From Conus ventricosus (lineage: Eukaryota > Mollusca > Gastropoda > Neogastropoda > Conidae): a stretch of 64,000 nt of DNA. This document shows, in pieces, positions 10,200 through 20,857 of this stretch (position 1 is the first letter of the stretch; each line of letters begins with the position of its first letter). Under the pieces are notes generated by a model. The model was not told the DNA's origin. It saw nothing but the letters and a program-made list of their open reading frames with translations, and did not search any database. Location: the NCBI GenBank assembly GCA_018398815.1, contig CM031626.1, positions 38,666,259-38,730,258 on the forward strand. Direction: 5' to 3'. A program made the translations under genes and the position numbers.

Positions 10200-13100
10200 A
10201 AAAATAAAATTTGGTGTTGATTTCATGTAGATTAGATCGAAATTTTTCGTTGTCAGGATAAAAAAAGTCTTTTTCCCCAAAAAAATTGTTTTCTTTGTGG
10301 GTTGTCAGGGGTGTTTTTTTTAAAAATTTTTTGACTGAAAAACTTTTGCGAGTTTTCCCCTTTTTGCTTTCTTAATGATTTTCCCCGGGGGCCTGGGAAA
10401 TACTTTTACATTTTTGGCCTTTTAAAACCAACAAACCCCTTGATCCCCTTTTTCCAGTAATTCTCCTTCATTTTTTCCTAAAACCTTCTTTTTTAGTTTT
10501 TGGGAATTTGAAAAGGGTTTAAATTTTTTTGGAAAAATAGATGTTTTTTTTCCTTCCGGCTTTGCCCTTTAGCCCTTCCCTTTTCCAGGCCCTTTTAAAA
10601 TTTTTTTTCAGTAGGAATATCTATAAAAAACTGTTCTGTATCTGTGAAAAATTTCTTGGATCGGGAAAAGAGGGTTTTAAGTAGCCCTAAAAGAAATTTA
10701 AAACATTAAAAGTTTTTGAAATTCAAAAAACAGTAAACCCAAAAATTTTACGGGTTTTTTCCAAATTTTTGGACTTTCTTTTTCTTATCTTTATGCCAAA
10801 AAGATGATCATGAAATCTTTTTGAAGCCCTGAAAATTTGGGGTTTTAAAAGTCGCAAAATTGCTTCGTTCTCTCTGGGGGGAACTAACTGACATCTTTGG
10901 CTTGGCGGATTTCTCCTTTAGTTTTTCCCAAAACGCTGTTGTTCATCAGCTTAAAAAGGGGCCCTTTTTCTAAAGCAATTGCGGATTTTTTTCGAGGTCA
11001 TTTGTTCTTCATGATGTTGGTTTCATAAAATTGTTTTGATAAAAAGCAATTATGCGTTAACTGCTGTAAAATTAACCCCATGTTTAAAAAAATTGCCAGA
11101 AGTTGTAATGGCGGGAAATAATTTTTTTTGCCCAAAGTTGGGCCCAAAAGGGTTTAGGGGTTTCTCTTGGTTCCTTTCTTTGGGACTTTCTGCGGGCTAA
11201 TGGTTTCTTTATGAAAAGGTCATGGGGTTCATGAGGATTTTCTAAGTAAAACTTTAAAAAGGGAAACCACGCTGCTGATCGGGGTTTAAAACTTTTCCCA
11301 ACCCTTTAATGCCTTTTGGGAAAAATTATTCGTACCCGCTTGTGGCTTTTTAAAGTTGCTTTAAGGGAAAGTGTTTGCCCCATACCCCAACCTTACAGAT
11401 TTTTTTTGTTTAAAAATACATGAGTTTAGTTAGACCTTTTACCCCGGATCATAGTCGTCCAATTTTATTTTTTTGTTTGCTTTTAACAGTAATGATGCGA
11501 CGCCATTTCAAAATTTTCCCCCACGCAACCGTTTTAAATTCATCTGTTTCTTTGGGTTTAATTTGAAAATTTAAATCAACCCGGGTTCTCCAGAAAAATT
11601 TAAGAAAGGCCCCAAGTCTTTCCGGGTGCAGAAATATAATGGCAGGATAAAAACTGTAATGTTTAAATGCAGGTTTTTCTATAATTTTCAAAGACGTCCC
11701 AAAAAACATACACCCGCCATTAAATGGGAAATTAAATGATAGTCCCCCAATTTTTTACAATCTAACTTTTGCCAAGCATCTTGAGATGCGGGGTTAATCG
11801 GATTTCGCTGATGTCCTTTCCTCTAAAAATAAAAAAGGGAACGCCCCTTTTTTAGGGGAATTTTATCTTCGTCAAACCTTTCCCAATGTTCATGTATTCA
11901 AAAAGGGTTAAAACACCCTTTTAACAAGAGTTGGGTTCAAAAATTTTTTTCCCCGTTTGGGCAGGATTTAAAGGAAATACCCAGTGCCTTTTAATGGGGC
12001 CCATCATGGGTTGCATAGAGCCCCTTTAAAAAGGGACATGTTATTTAAAGTGAAACACATTTTAAATTTTCTGATGACTGTTGCAATGCATGCTCCCCTG
12101 AAGGGTGGTTATGCTTGCATTATAAGGTGGAGTCAAAAACCTCGAAAATTTGGGTTAAAAGGGAATACAGGCAGTTTCCATGTTTTGGGGATCAAACTTT
12201 ATTTTTAAAGATTGCTTTTATTTGTCCCCTGCACCTCTAAATTTTCCCCACAAATTTGTGCCCTGGTCTTTTACGGGGGGGGTTTTACACTTTGGGGCGT
12301 TAGCCCCAAAACCCGCAACCCAACCCTTGCGTGGCTGAGTCTTACTGTTGTTGGCTTCAGGCGCCATTTTGATTTAAGATAAGTTTAGATTATTGAACAG
12401 GCGTTACCCCTTGCTGCATGCTTTTTAAAAATGTTTTGCAGCTTTGGGTTCCCTCTATAAAATTTGGTCGGGAATTAAACGCCATCCGACCAAACCCAAT
12501 TTTAAAGGGGCAAATGAAAAAAATTTTGATGATTCCCTTTTTGGGATTGTTTTTCAAAGTTTTTTTTGGTTTTGCGGGCCCTTCAAAAGGGAAAACAAAA
12601 AGCGACCCCAAAGGGGGGTTTAAACTACGTATGGACTTTTTTTGCAGCCTTTTCCAGTTTTTAAAAATAATTTTTGACCCGGGGCGGGGGCGTTTTTATT
12701 TTGGGTTCTTCTTTAAAGGGTCTACAGAACTTTTTTTTTTGTTTTTTATGTTCAAGCGCGGCTTAAACCCGGTTGGAATTTTTGTTAAACTTTTTCTCAA
12801 AAATTCTTGTTTATGTTCATGCTTTGAAGTATGGGGCTAATAATCTGCTCATTGGGGCGTTTTCAATGGGGAAATTTGGGGAAAGCCCGGGCTGGCGAAA
12901 AATTAGGGGAATTCCCCCGCCCTTTTAGTGGTTCCCCTATTGTTGGACTTTTTCTTGGACACTTTAATTGGCCCAAATTTTTTTTCCTCATCCCTTTGTT
13001 TTTTCATTAACATTTTATTGGGTTGTTTTGTTCTTAAAAACTGATAAATTTTTTGGTCTACACAAACAAAAAAGGGGATATTCCATTGAAGTTAAGGGTC

Positions 13101-13730
13101 TTTGGCGTATTGCCGGGTAGTTTGTCACTCTTTCTGCGTGTTTTGCGGACGGGTGCAGCCTTGCAAGAACGAAACCCCATGAAACATTTGTTGTCTGAAT
13201 TTTTTTGTTTTTAAAAATGCTCTCTTTAAAACCAACTCCCCAGGTAGGGAAATGTAAGCCTTGCCCCAATCGGTGCAAAACTTAGCCGGGTTTTAAATTT
13301 TAAACTTTAAGACTTCGCCCTTGACCAACCCGAGCCCCTCATTTTTGCCTTTTTCGCCCGGGAGCGTCAAAAATGTGTAGCCGTTTGTCTGCCCAACCGG
13401 GGGGTTAGTTTATTAGGGGAAAAAATAGTCTGTTGTTTAGGGCGAGGCCCAGACTTCCCGGTTTTTTTCATTTATTGTTTTTCTTTGGTTTGATTAAAAC
13501 AGCTAAATTACCCTTTTAAATGGCCGGGGCTATTGTTTTTTTTGCCCCGGAACTTTAAAATAGCATGAAAAAACATTGCCTGTTCGGTTTTTTTTGGGGC
13601 AATTTCTTCTAAATCAATTTTTCATTCAGTGCTCTTGATAAACGCTCTCTCTTTTGCATTCCTTTAAACAATTCATCTGGGGGCCCTTTATTTTAAACTT
13701 AGCCTTGCTGTTTTTTTTTTCTAAGGCCCA
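10200..13730 (-). pseudogene. polB: DNA polymerase B, virus/Polinton type, full-length but heavily frameshifted
   Basis: On the minus strand an N-terminal part at 13,090-13,290 matches the better-preserved copies at 21,500 and 24,700 (words VLARLHPSAKHAERVTNY and YISLPGELVLKRA). Farther along come polymerase palm features in the right order: a degraded motif A region near 11,400-11,460, motif B reading LFKLMNNSVLGKT at about 10,940-10,985, and motif C reading FTDTE at 10,630-10,665. In PolB, motifs A and C carry the catalytic aspartates. Here motif C reads DTE, in an indel-rich stretch where the base calls are doubtful. It is the only copy in the window that keeps the palm. The frame changes dozens of times, so it cannot be translated as one protein. 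The start is estimated by comparison with the copy at 21,967. It lies next to the capsid candidate and on the same strand. Confidence 0.75.
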
Positions 13731-14599
13731 AAAATATTTATTTTTAAAATTTTAAAAAAAAAACAACGGCTTAAATTTAGAATCAATATCAACGGTCTTT
13801 TTTTTGCTTTTGGGCTCATAAACTAAAGTTTTTTAAACGCCTTTGAGGTTTTTTATGTGAGCTGTTTAGAACAGGTTTAAAGTCTCGTTTTTTCTTTTTT
13901 TTTTAAACATTCTTTTTTTCTGTGGGGGGCTGGCTGTTGAGGAAAAATTGTCCTCGCCCTTTTTTTGAAGATCAAATTTTTTCTTTTGTAGTCACAAAAT
14001 CGGCCTTTTTAAACGATTAAAATTTTTCTCCTTTATGTTTGAGTCAACAAGCGCTTTATTTATTGTCAGTTTTTTAAAAGAACTAAGTTTTGCCGTTTTT
14101 TAGTTTGAACAAGTGTGTGCTTTTGGGGTTTAGTTTTTTTAAATTTTTTTCCCGCTGACTTACGCTTTTGAAAACAGGGGCCCAAAAGCTAAAGACAAAC
14201 CCCCTAGAGGGAAAATGCGGGTGCGCCTATGCCCCTTTGCTAAGAGGGCCCAAAACTCGTTCCCGCTTTATAGAGCGTTTTTAGTCGTTTTTCCAGTTTT
14301 TAAAATTTGTAACAGCATTACAGGGGAGCAGAATACCCTTTGTTTTTGGGTTTTTTCCCGTATTTTGAAAGGGTTCCCCGCTCTTTGTTTTTGTTGCATT
14401 TGGGAATTTTTGGTTAATCTGAAGGGTTTTTTTGTTAAAGGGGGGGTTTCTATCCCTTCGTTTGGGACTCGGGGGCTGTAGGTTTCTTTTTTGGTTTAAA
14501 ACCGAACCGGGCATGTTTTTTTTAAAAAAAAAAATAATTTTTTGTATACTCATTTTTTTTAAAACTGTTTTCTTTCCCAAAATTAGTGCGCATCAAAAT
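13731..14599. other. Unresolved low-quality stretch between PolB and capsid candidate
   Basis: Homopolymer-inflated sequence with frames on both strands (for example 14,215-14,481 plus and 14,281-14,580 minus), none of which I can identify. It may hold the start of PolB or the end of the capsid gene blurred by indels, or a small extra gene. Confidence 0.3.
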
Positions 14600-15905
14600 T
14601 TAAAAAAAAAAAGTACATTAAGCGGTTTTTTTTCGGCTTTTTTCTTCTTTATCAATTTGAATTTTTTTTTACGTTTTCTCACAGATTTTTCCCCCCTTTT
14701 TCCCTGCAACTGGGTTATCCTCTGTTGACCCTTGGTCAATCCTTTAAACCCTATTTTGTTGTTTAAAAAATTTATTTAAGCCCAAAAATTTTTGAAGTTT
14801 TAAAACTTTAGACAGAAGGTCAAAATGTTGGACTTTTAACCCCCCGCCCCCCAAAACAGGGTTTTTTTATTTCATCAAAATGTATTTAAAGGGTTTTAAA
14901 CCCCCTAGCGTAAAATTTGGGTTTGGACCTTTCCCTCAATCGAAAAATTTTACTTTCGTTATTTTAGGGTAAAAAAAACTTTTCATTCCTCTTTCGAAAG
15001 GGGCTTCATCTTCACCAGTCAAAAAAAATACCTTTTTAAAACGATCTTTCTGCGGCACTAAAAATAAAAAAATTTCCATTTAGTTTGACCCGCTTCTGGG
15101 GATGTTGTATGATGAAATTTACTCTTTGTATTTTTTTTGGTAATTTTGGAAATGTATTGTTGCTCAATTTGCATTGCTAAAAATTTGGGTTTCTAACACA
15201 TCAAACTCTAAAAGTGATGTTTAGAAATGCTTTTACTTTGCTGCGGTGTTGTAGATAGAATAACACGTTTGTATTCTTTTAAAAATTAGTTTCTTTTGAC
15301 AGTCTTCTTTTTAAAGCCCCCTTTAAAGTATTTGGGGGATGCGCTTTTAACAATCAAAATCTAAGGGAATGGAAAAGCGTTTCCAAACCGGGATAAATTA
15401 CGCTTCAGGGTTTTTTTCCGTTTTAGGTTTTTCCGCGCCCATTTCTATGTTTTAGGCTTCTTATTTTTTTATTCCTTGGGAAAAGCAAGTTCCCGCCCTT
15501 TCAAATTTTTGGTTAGCCAAAAGGGGGAGAATAGGTTAAAAATTTTGGTTTTGGCATTGTGTAAAGAAAAAATTTCTTGCCCCCAAGTTTTTTTAGGAAA
15601 ATTTTCCCTTTAAAAATTGCCCCTCCCAGATTTGGACCCAAATGTCCTGTTTTGGGTTTTTGTTGTTGAAACGGGGTTCTTTTTTTGAAAGTAAGACGCG
15701 CAGAGCCCCGGCACATTTATTCATTTCCCCTCCTAAGTCTGGGAAAATTTTAAAAGTAAGAATTTGATCCGCATCATGTTGATGGATTATTTTTGGGAAA
15801 AAGTAATATTCCCCTTATTTCCCTTACGGCCCAAGGGCTCTTTCAGTTTTCTATGCGGGGGTTTAAAAATCGAGCCTATGTTTGCTGCGCCATTTTTATT
15901 TAAGC
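14600..15905 (-). pseudogene. Major capsid protein candidate, set A (frameshifted)
   Basis: Minus-strand pieces match the two clearer copies at 41,603-42,864 and 43,943-45,208. Near the start, around 15,690-15,770, QILTFK, FPDLGG and ARLTF line up with their LTV, DLGADD and AKLSFK words. Near the end, HFDEIKK and FGGRG at about 14,840-14,881 line up with HFDEIRKLFAGGR. I regard this family, widespread as unannotated invertebrate predictions, as a likely double jelly-roll capsid protein because it accompanies PolB and a packaging ATPase. That function is inference. It is divergently arranged with the coiled-coil gene, separated by a short A/T-rich gap. Homopolymer indels break the frame many times. 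Confidence 0.55.
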
Positions 15906-15933
15906 AAAAAAAAAAGTTAAATTTTTTAAAAAA

Positions 15934-17350
15934 CATGGCAAGAATTGAAGGGGAAGAAGATTATGATGTTTTTGTCCTGGAGACGGAAATGGTTTAAATG
16001 TTTCCCCTTTTAAAAACAGCATCGCTCAATGCTCCCCCCAAGCGGCAAAGAATTAAAAGAAAAGTTAAAGGGTTTAAAAAATTTTACGAAAGTTTAGGTC
16101 AAGAAACCCCCCGAATTTATAGACCCAAAAAGATTTTTAATTAAAAAAATGATATTTGTCTGTAAAAAAAAAGAAACCAAAAGGGGAACTTGTTCGGCCC
16201 TTTCAAACTAAGCCCAGACCCCTCAAAGTTTTTAGCCCAAAAGGGGGAATTATACAAAAGGGCTTTAGTGTGAAAAAAACAAAATCGCCCCTTTGGTTTT
16301 TGTTAGGCCAAAATTAAGGGGGGGAGGCCGTTTTTTAAACTTCCCAAAAAACACTGCAAAGGAAAATCCCAAAAAGTAACCAAATACAAACATGGAACTT
16401 GAAGAAATTTAAAACAACCCGGGAGGGTGAAAAAATAAATGCAATTTGAAGCAAAAAAACCCGTTTTTCAGAAGAAACAGCTTTTAAAAAACTTACACGG
16501 CTCACCCCTACCCCCCCGAGGGGAAAAAGCGGCCCTTGATCATGTTTTAGAAGCATCAAAGGGAAATTAAAAAACAATTTAGCAAAAATAGGTTTAAAAA
16601 TAGAATGGACATATAAAAAGGGGAAAAGAAAAAAAAAAAAAAAAAAAAAACCGGAGGTGAACCCCCAGGGGAATTTAAAGGGGGGGGGGAAAAAAAAAGG
16701 GGAACGGGAACAAGGGAAAAAGAAGGGGAAGTTAAAAAGGGGGAAAAGGGGACCCTTTAAAAAAAGGGGAATGAAAAGGGGGAAAAAATGGGAAAAAAAT
16801 TTAATGAAGAAGGGGGGCCCCAAGAAGAATAGAAAAAGGTGGGAGGGGGAGAAGGGTTCCATTGGAAGGTTTTTGGCCAGGAAAAAAAAATAAAAAAAAA
16901 CTTGGGGTTTGGCCAATTAAAGGGGGCCTGGTTTAAAAAAAATTAAACCCGCCCGACCCCGCCTCCCAAAACACAAGATAAATCTTGGGGAAAAAAAACC
17001 AGCCAATTGGGTCCAATCTTGGGAAATTTTTTAAAAAAATTTTTGGCCGGAAAGCAGAAAGTTTTCCAAGAAAATTTTTGGGGGGTAAATTGGCAAACTT
17101 TGGCCTTTTGGTTTGCAAAGCAAAGGGGTTGGCTTTAAGGCCCGGCCTTTTGGCAAAGTTTTGGGAATTTGGGTTTAACCCATTAGGGGAAAAAAACCAA
17201 ATTAAACTATTGCCATTTTTTAAAAAAAGGAAAACGCGCGCTTTCCCAAAAATTTGGGGGGGTTTGGAAAGGTTTTGCACTGCGAAAATTTTGGCTTTTT
17301 GGGGGTTTGGACTTCGGGGTTTTTGTTTAAAATTTGGGGGGTTCTTTTAG
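15934..17350 (+). pseudogene. Coiled-coil membrane protein, set A (frameshifted)
   Basis: It begins near 15,934 with an acidic N-terminus (MARIEGEEDYDVFV), comparable to the acidic MDEDYDV start at 45,244. A later piece, FYESLGQETPRIY around 16,080-16,120, matches LYSQMGREQPDAL of that copy. The middle is a Lys/Glu/Gly-rich low-complexity stretch (16,620-16,890) inflated by homopolymers. The C-terminal part, expected to be hydrophobic, is only vaguely visible near 17,000-17,200. It runs head-to-head with the capsid candidate and tail-to-tail with the next gene, as in sets C and D. Role unknown; a structural or membrane-anchored virion protein is a guess. Confidence 0.45.
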
Positions 17351-18436
17351 TTTTAAATAAATTTCCTTGTGCCTTTTAAAAAAATTTTTTTTTTCGTTTT
17401 TCCCCACCCTTTCTTTTCATTTTTGGGTTTTCTTATTTGAATTTAAAATTTTGTTTTTTTTTTTGTAATATTCTGGAGGTTTAGGTTTTTAAAGGCAGCC
17501 TGTTTTAAAAAATTTCCCAAAAAAGTCCCACTTTCGATCCGGGGGATTTTAAAACCTGTTTTAAAAAGCCTTTTTTACTTTTGGGTAGTAAAATTTCCAA
17601 ACCTTGGGTTAAAGAAATTTAAAGGCGTCCTCTAAATTTGCTAAGTATTTTTTTTTGTGCGTTTAAAGCCCGAGAAAAACAGGGTTTTGTCGATCTCGCC
17701 TGTGCTTGCGAACCTAGAAAAAAACAAACGTAAGTACGAATAGAGTCGTTTATTCGTCTTTTCCCCGCTCTAGTTAGGCCCTTAGAAGTGTCTAAGATAA
17801 ATGTTGTCCATGCTTTTTATGCTCTTGCTGTAGGGACCCGGGCTAAAACATTGGGGCCAAAAAAGAAATTTTTAAAAGGAGGATGCCAGTCATAGTTATA
17901 CTTTCTGTGCGTGCCCCGAAAATAAAGGTCGCCTAGGCCATGATTAAGATCCAATTTTTTGGTCTAAAGCCTGTCTTAATTTTAAATATTAAATTCGTTA
18001 CAAATCCTTTCAAAAGCCTTCATGTCTATTCTGTTGCTGATGGATTAAAGGGTTTGTCATTTGGTAATGGAGCTTGCAGTTTCAGTAAAAAATACGTCTA
18101 AAGGGTTTGTAATAGAAATGAAATCTGTACACTGACCTCACCAAAGGATCATGGTGATTTAAATGATCAGCATACGACACTCCACACCCAGTTGATGCGC
18201 AAACACAGCAAAGTTAACTGGTTCTGTTTAAACTGCATCGGATGACTAAACCACGCTTTCTTGATGTGGTCGTTTTCAATAGGGGGGTTAGATAGCTCTT
18301 CAATGGAGTACTCCCCTTTTTTTATGAAAAGAGGCAGTCTGGGTCACAGCAATGTAAAAGAGTATCAGTTGCTATATTTTTAAGAGTGTAGTGGGCCCAA
18401 CAGAATATTTGCATCAGTATTTTTGAACGCGCTCAT
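17351..18436 (-). pseudogene. Conserved virion-type protein with C-terminal membrane anchor, set A (frameshifted)
   Basis: The minus-strand start ATG is at 18,436. Pieces match the copy at 46,447-47,671: LQAPLPNDKPFNPS (about 18,050) against LQVPLPSDNAFNPF, an FVTNLIF word against CNEFNI, and FLGSQAQARS (about 17,640) against LLGAQAQTKS. The N-terminal third is stop-interrupted. In the better copies the protein is about 400 residues, with a hydrophobic C-terminal segment. Its start lies only 17 bp from the start of the oppositely oriented gene at 18,454, so the two share one promoter region. Function unknown; conservation with the capsid and ATPase genes suggests a virion component. Confidence 0.55.
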
Positions 18437-18453
18437 TTTATTTCGTTCAAAAA

Positions 18454-19149
18454 ATGTTTGTAACAATAAAAAACCAAGACCGTCCTTCGTTTTTTGAACA
18501 TGCTATTGATAACAATTGCGGGGCCAAAACGGCCGCGCTCCATGAAATATTCTACAAAGTCGTATGGTTTAATATAAGCGAAGCCAAGGAGAATAATACG
18601 GTTCAAAAAGTTGACAAATCAGGGAACAAAGTTACCCAAAGTTAACAAAAACCCGATGGTTATTACGGGTTTTGCTCACTAAAAGAAGCAATGAGTAACT
18701 TCGACATTACCCCTCAAACTTAACAATGCAAATCTAAAAACAATGTTAACATTCAAGCCTGAAGAAGAAGGAGTTTACTATTTTGATAAAGAGCTAGCTA
18801 AAATGTTAGGCTTTACGGCTAACAATTATAGATTTAGAGTTACACCGACCAAAACTACTTATGAGGGGGAAAGTCCGCTCGATCTTGCATTACATTCATT
18901 ACTCTATGTTCATTTGGATGAGCTGAGCACTGATGAAAACTTTTTATGATGGAAGGCCCTCAACTGTTTTAAGAGCCCCTTCCATCAGGGAAAGCTGCAT
19001 ATTGCGATTATGAAATTATACAATTCCCTAATTTACAGTTTAAAAGATTAGTTTGTGGGAGGGTCGGATCATTTAATATAAAAATCAAAGACAAGCAGGA
19101 AAAGTTGTAAAATGTGATAACCTGCACATTGTTTTGGAAATAAAATAAT
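18454..19149 (+). pseudogene. Minor virion protein candidate, set A (frameshifted)
   Basis: The ATG at 18,454 opens a frame beginning MFVTIKNQDRPSFFEHAI, followed by a KVVWFNIS word. Homologues at 39,048 (minus) and 47,708 (plus) begin M-x-I-Y-I and have KV-x-W-x-NIS at the same place. After frameshifts near 18,640 and 18,730 come YYFDKELAKMLGF and LLYVHLDEL, again shared, then a C-terminal FNIKIKDKQ region ending near 19,146. About 230 residues would be expected. I do not know its function. Its pairing with the virion-type membrane protein in all three sets suggests a minor capsid or spike component, but that is inference. The start was chosen by homology. Confidence 0.55.
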
Positions 19150-19167
19150 TAAAGTTACTAAAAAAAA

Positions 19168-19445
19168 ATGTTGCGTGGGCCAGAAGAATCAGGAGTTACA
19201 TTAGCGCCTGTAGGGTGTATAACCTTAGAATTAAAAAGACCTTGCAGACGTTGGCGGACTTTGAACAAAATGGTGAGATAGGCCCCTTTGTATGGTTTTG
19301 AGTACACTAAAGACGTGATTTTTAAAAGCAAAGAGGTTGGCGACAGCAAAAAGTTTCCTAAACTAGAACAACTGCGCAATCTAGAGGCAAATAATGTTGG
19401 CCAGTATGAATAAAAATAGTTCGAAAACCTGACCTCAAATGGCAC
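19168..19445 (+). pseudogene. Small conserved protein with FEYT motif, set A
   Basis: The ATG at 19,168 follows a run of A and opens MLRGPEESGVTLAPVGC. A frameshift near 19,250 leads to a frame with FEYTKDVIFKSKEVGDSKKF and LEQLRNLE. The homologue at 42,950-43,248 has FEYTDDGVYKRTEIEDKK and LEEIRNLR in the same order, so the family is real. About 100 residues, mostly polar and helical at the C-terminus. Function unknown. It is linked to the packaging ATPase in both places, but on the opposite side of it, so local order has been rearranged. Confidence 0.5.
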
Positions 19446-20035
19446 TTAGAACCAATTAGAATGGGAAATAAAATTTGAAATCATAAGCCCATTTACATAT
19501 TTTAGCCGTCAAAAAAGTTTCAGAAAAGCATTCAACTCTGGCCCCTTTTCATGTAAGTCTTATGCGGACGACAATAGTCGGAAAGAAATTGAATAACGCC
19601 GTATGGGAAAAAACAGTACATCCTCCACAGAAAAAAAACAGTTGTAAAAAAAGCTTCTACAAAATTACAGTTCTTTCCAGCAAAAAATTAGGAGACACGT
19701 TCACAATGAATATTTGAAATTTCTGTCTTTAAGATGTGGAGAGGGATGGGGGTGTAGGCGTTAGTGATGACCTTATAAAAGGAAGTAATATTAGCTGGCA
19801 AAACTTAGACGTTAAACGCCTTAACGTTGTTGTCGTCGTTCTTCACAATGGCGAGGATATTAAGATCATAACAACAAGCAACCAAATCAATGTTGACTTA
19901 AATAGAAACAATCTTACAGAACTGAATTGGATAATCTTACACTTTAGCCTCGTAGGGTTTTATTATACTGAACAAGTTTTGACGGGGAGTATATAAAAAT
20001 AATAACTGGATTAGATTAAATTCTGTTATAAAACT
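19446..20035 (+). pseudogene. Unknown gene remnant between the small protein and the ATPase
   Basis: No family is recognised. The first 250 bp are broken in all frames. From 19,736 to 19,996 one frame is open for 86 residues and has a regular beta-like alternation (LNVVVVVLHNGEDIKIITT and LTELNWIILHFSLVGFYYT), as expected of a virion or lectin-like fold, but this is only an impression. There is no counterpart between the same genes in set D, where ATPase and small protein are adjacent, so it may be an insertion or an extra gene of this lineage. Confidence 0.35.
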
Positions 20036-20648
20036 ATGGAGCAGTTAAAATTTATGATAAAATCCCCTCATTGTTCAATGATTTGTGGGCAGACTGGTTG
20101 TGGAAAAACAATATTTGTCCTAGACTTATTACAAACAGTTTATCGTTATAATTTTAATCATATTGTGATTTTTCTGTCCAACACTTAAATGGAACAAAGC
20201 ATATCATGATAGAAGGTTTATATGGACAGATGATGAAATATATTTAGTTGATCCCAGCAATAAACTGAGTGAATGTCTAGAACGCTTTTTTATATTGTTT
20301 GAGGGAACGCAGACGCTATTTATTATAGATGACTGTTCAGCAGAAAAAGACATAGTTAAAAAGAGAAACACTTTGTCGAAACTAGCTTTCAGCGGAAGAC
20401 ATGCTGGGATAAGTGTGTGGATTTTATGCCAGAAAAAATAACTCGGTTTTAAAGACTTTAGAGAACAGTTAAAGACTGTAGTTTTATTTCACATGAAAGA
20501 CAGAGACTCATTTGAAGAATGTTTGCGCGAAAATGATGTTATTGAAAATGACCAGGAAAAACACAGGATTAAGCAAAAATTAAAATCTGAAAAGTTTAGT
20601 AAATTAGTATTAAAAACGGATAACCCTGCACAGTATGTTTGTTTGTAG
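20036..20648 (+). pseudogene. A32/FtsK-HerA type DNA packaging ATPase, set A (one frameshift, one stop)
   Basis: About 200 residues. The start ATG at 20,036 is preceded by TTATAAAACT. The N-terminus carries a Walker A P-loop GQTGCGKT (residues 18-25), and the middle carries a Walker B LFIIDDC followed by FSGRHAGISVWILCQ, the sensor region typical of A32-like packaging ATPases of Polintons, adintoviruses and large DNA viruses. These enzymes drive genome packaging into a capsid. One base shift near 20,180 and a stop near 20,440 break an otherwise intact frame ending at 20,648. The homologue at 43,310-43,912 is closely similar. Its presence is the best evidence that the element family forms virions or descends from one that did. 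Confidence 0.8.
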
Positions 20649-20687
20649 ATAATCGTTATTTTTTGGTTATTGAAGTCTTACTTTGTC

Positions 20688-20778
20688 AGAGAACAGTAAT
20701 ATGCTGATTCTAGGTCACTTTCGCCCGAAAACTTGGGGGAGGAGCAAGTGGGGTAGAGTCGGCATATTACTGTTCTCT
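20688..20778. repeat. 93-bp-type palindromic repeat, copy 2
   Basis: It begins AGAGAACAGTAATAT and ends ATATTACTGTTCTCT and is an inverted-orientation copy of the repeat at 4,515-4,607. It lies exactly between the 3' ends of the ATPase (plus) and the truncated PolB (minus), that is, at the set A / set B junction. Confidence 0.8.
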
Positions 20779-20857
20779 AACCCCCTACACAAATTCTTCC
20801 CTCCGGACAAAACGGACCTTGAACATGACAGTTGAAGAAACATGCGGTGCGTGACAG

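Noticed and set aside
16335..16916. 193-codon minus frame opposite the coiled-coil remnant
   Set aside because: Phe/Pro-rich antisense of a Lys/Gly-rich stretch inflated by homopolymers. The plus strand aligns with the coiled-coil family, so this is a shadow.
19446..20035. Unknown set A gene as the missing Polinton protease or integrase
   Set aside because: No His/Cys or DDE catalytic pattern is visible; left as unknown.
20036..20648. Bacterial or phage origin for the ATPase and PolB
   Set aside because: The context is eukaryotic (LINEs, Gypsy LTRs, microsatellites), and the PolB zinc/exonuclease layout matches invertebrate Polinton-type elements better than phages.
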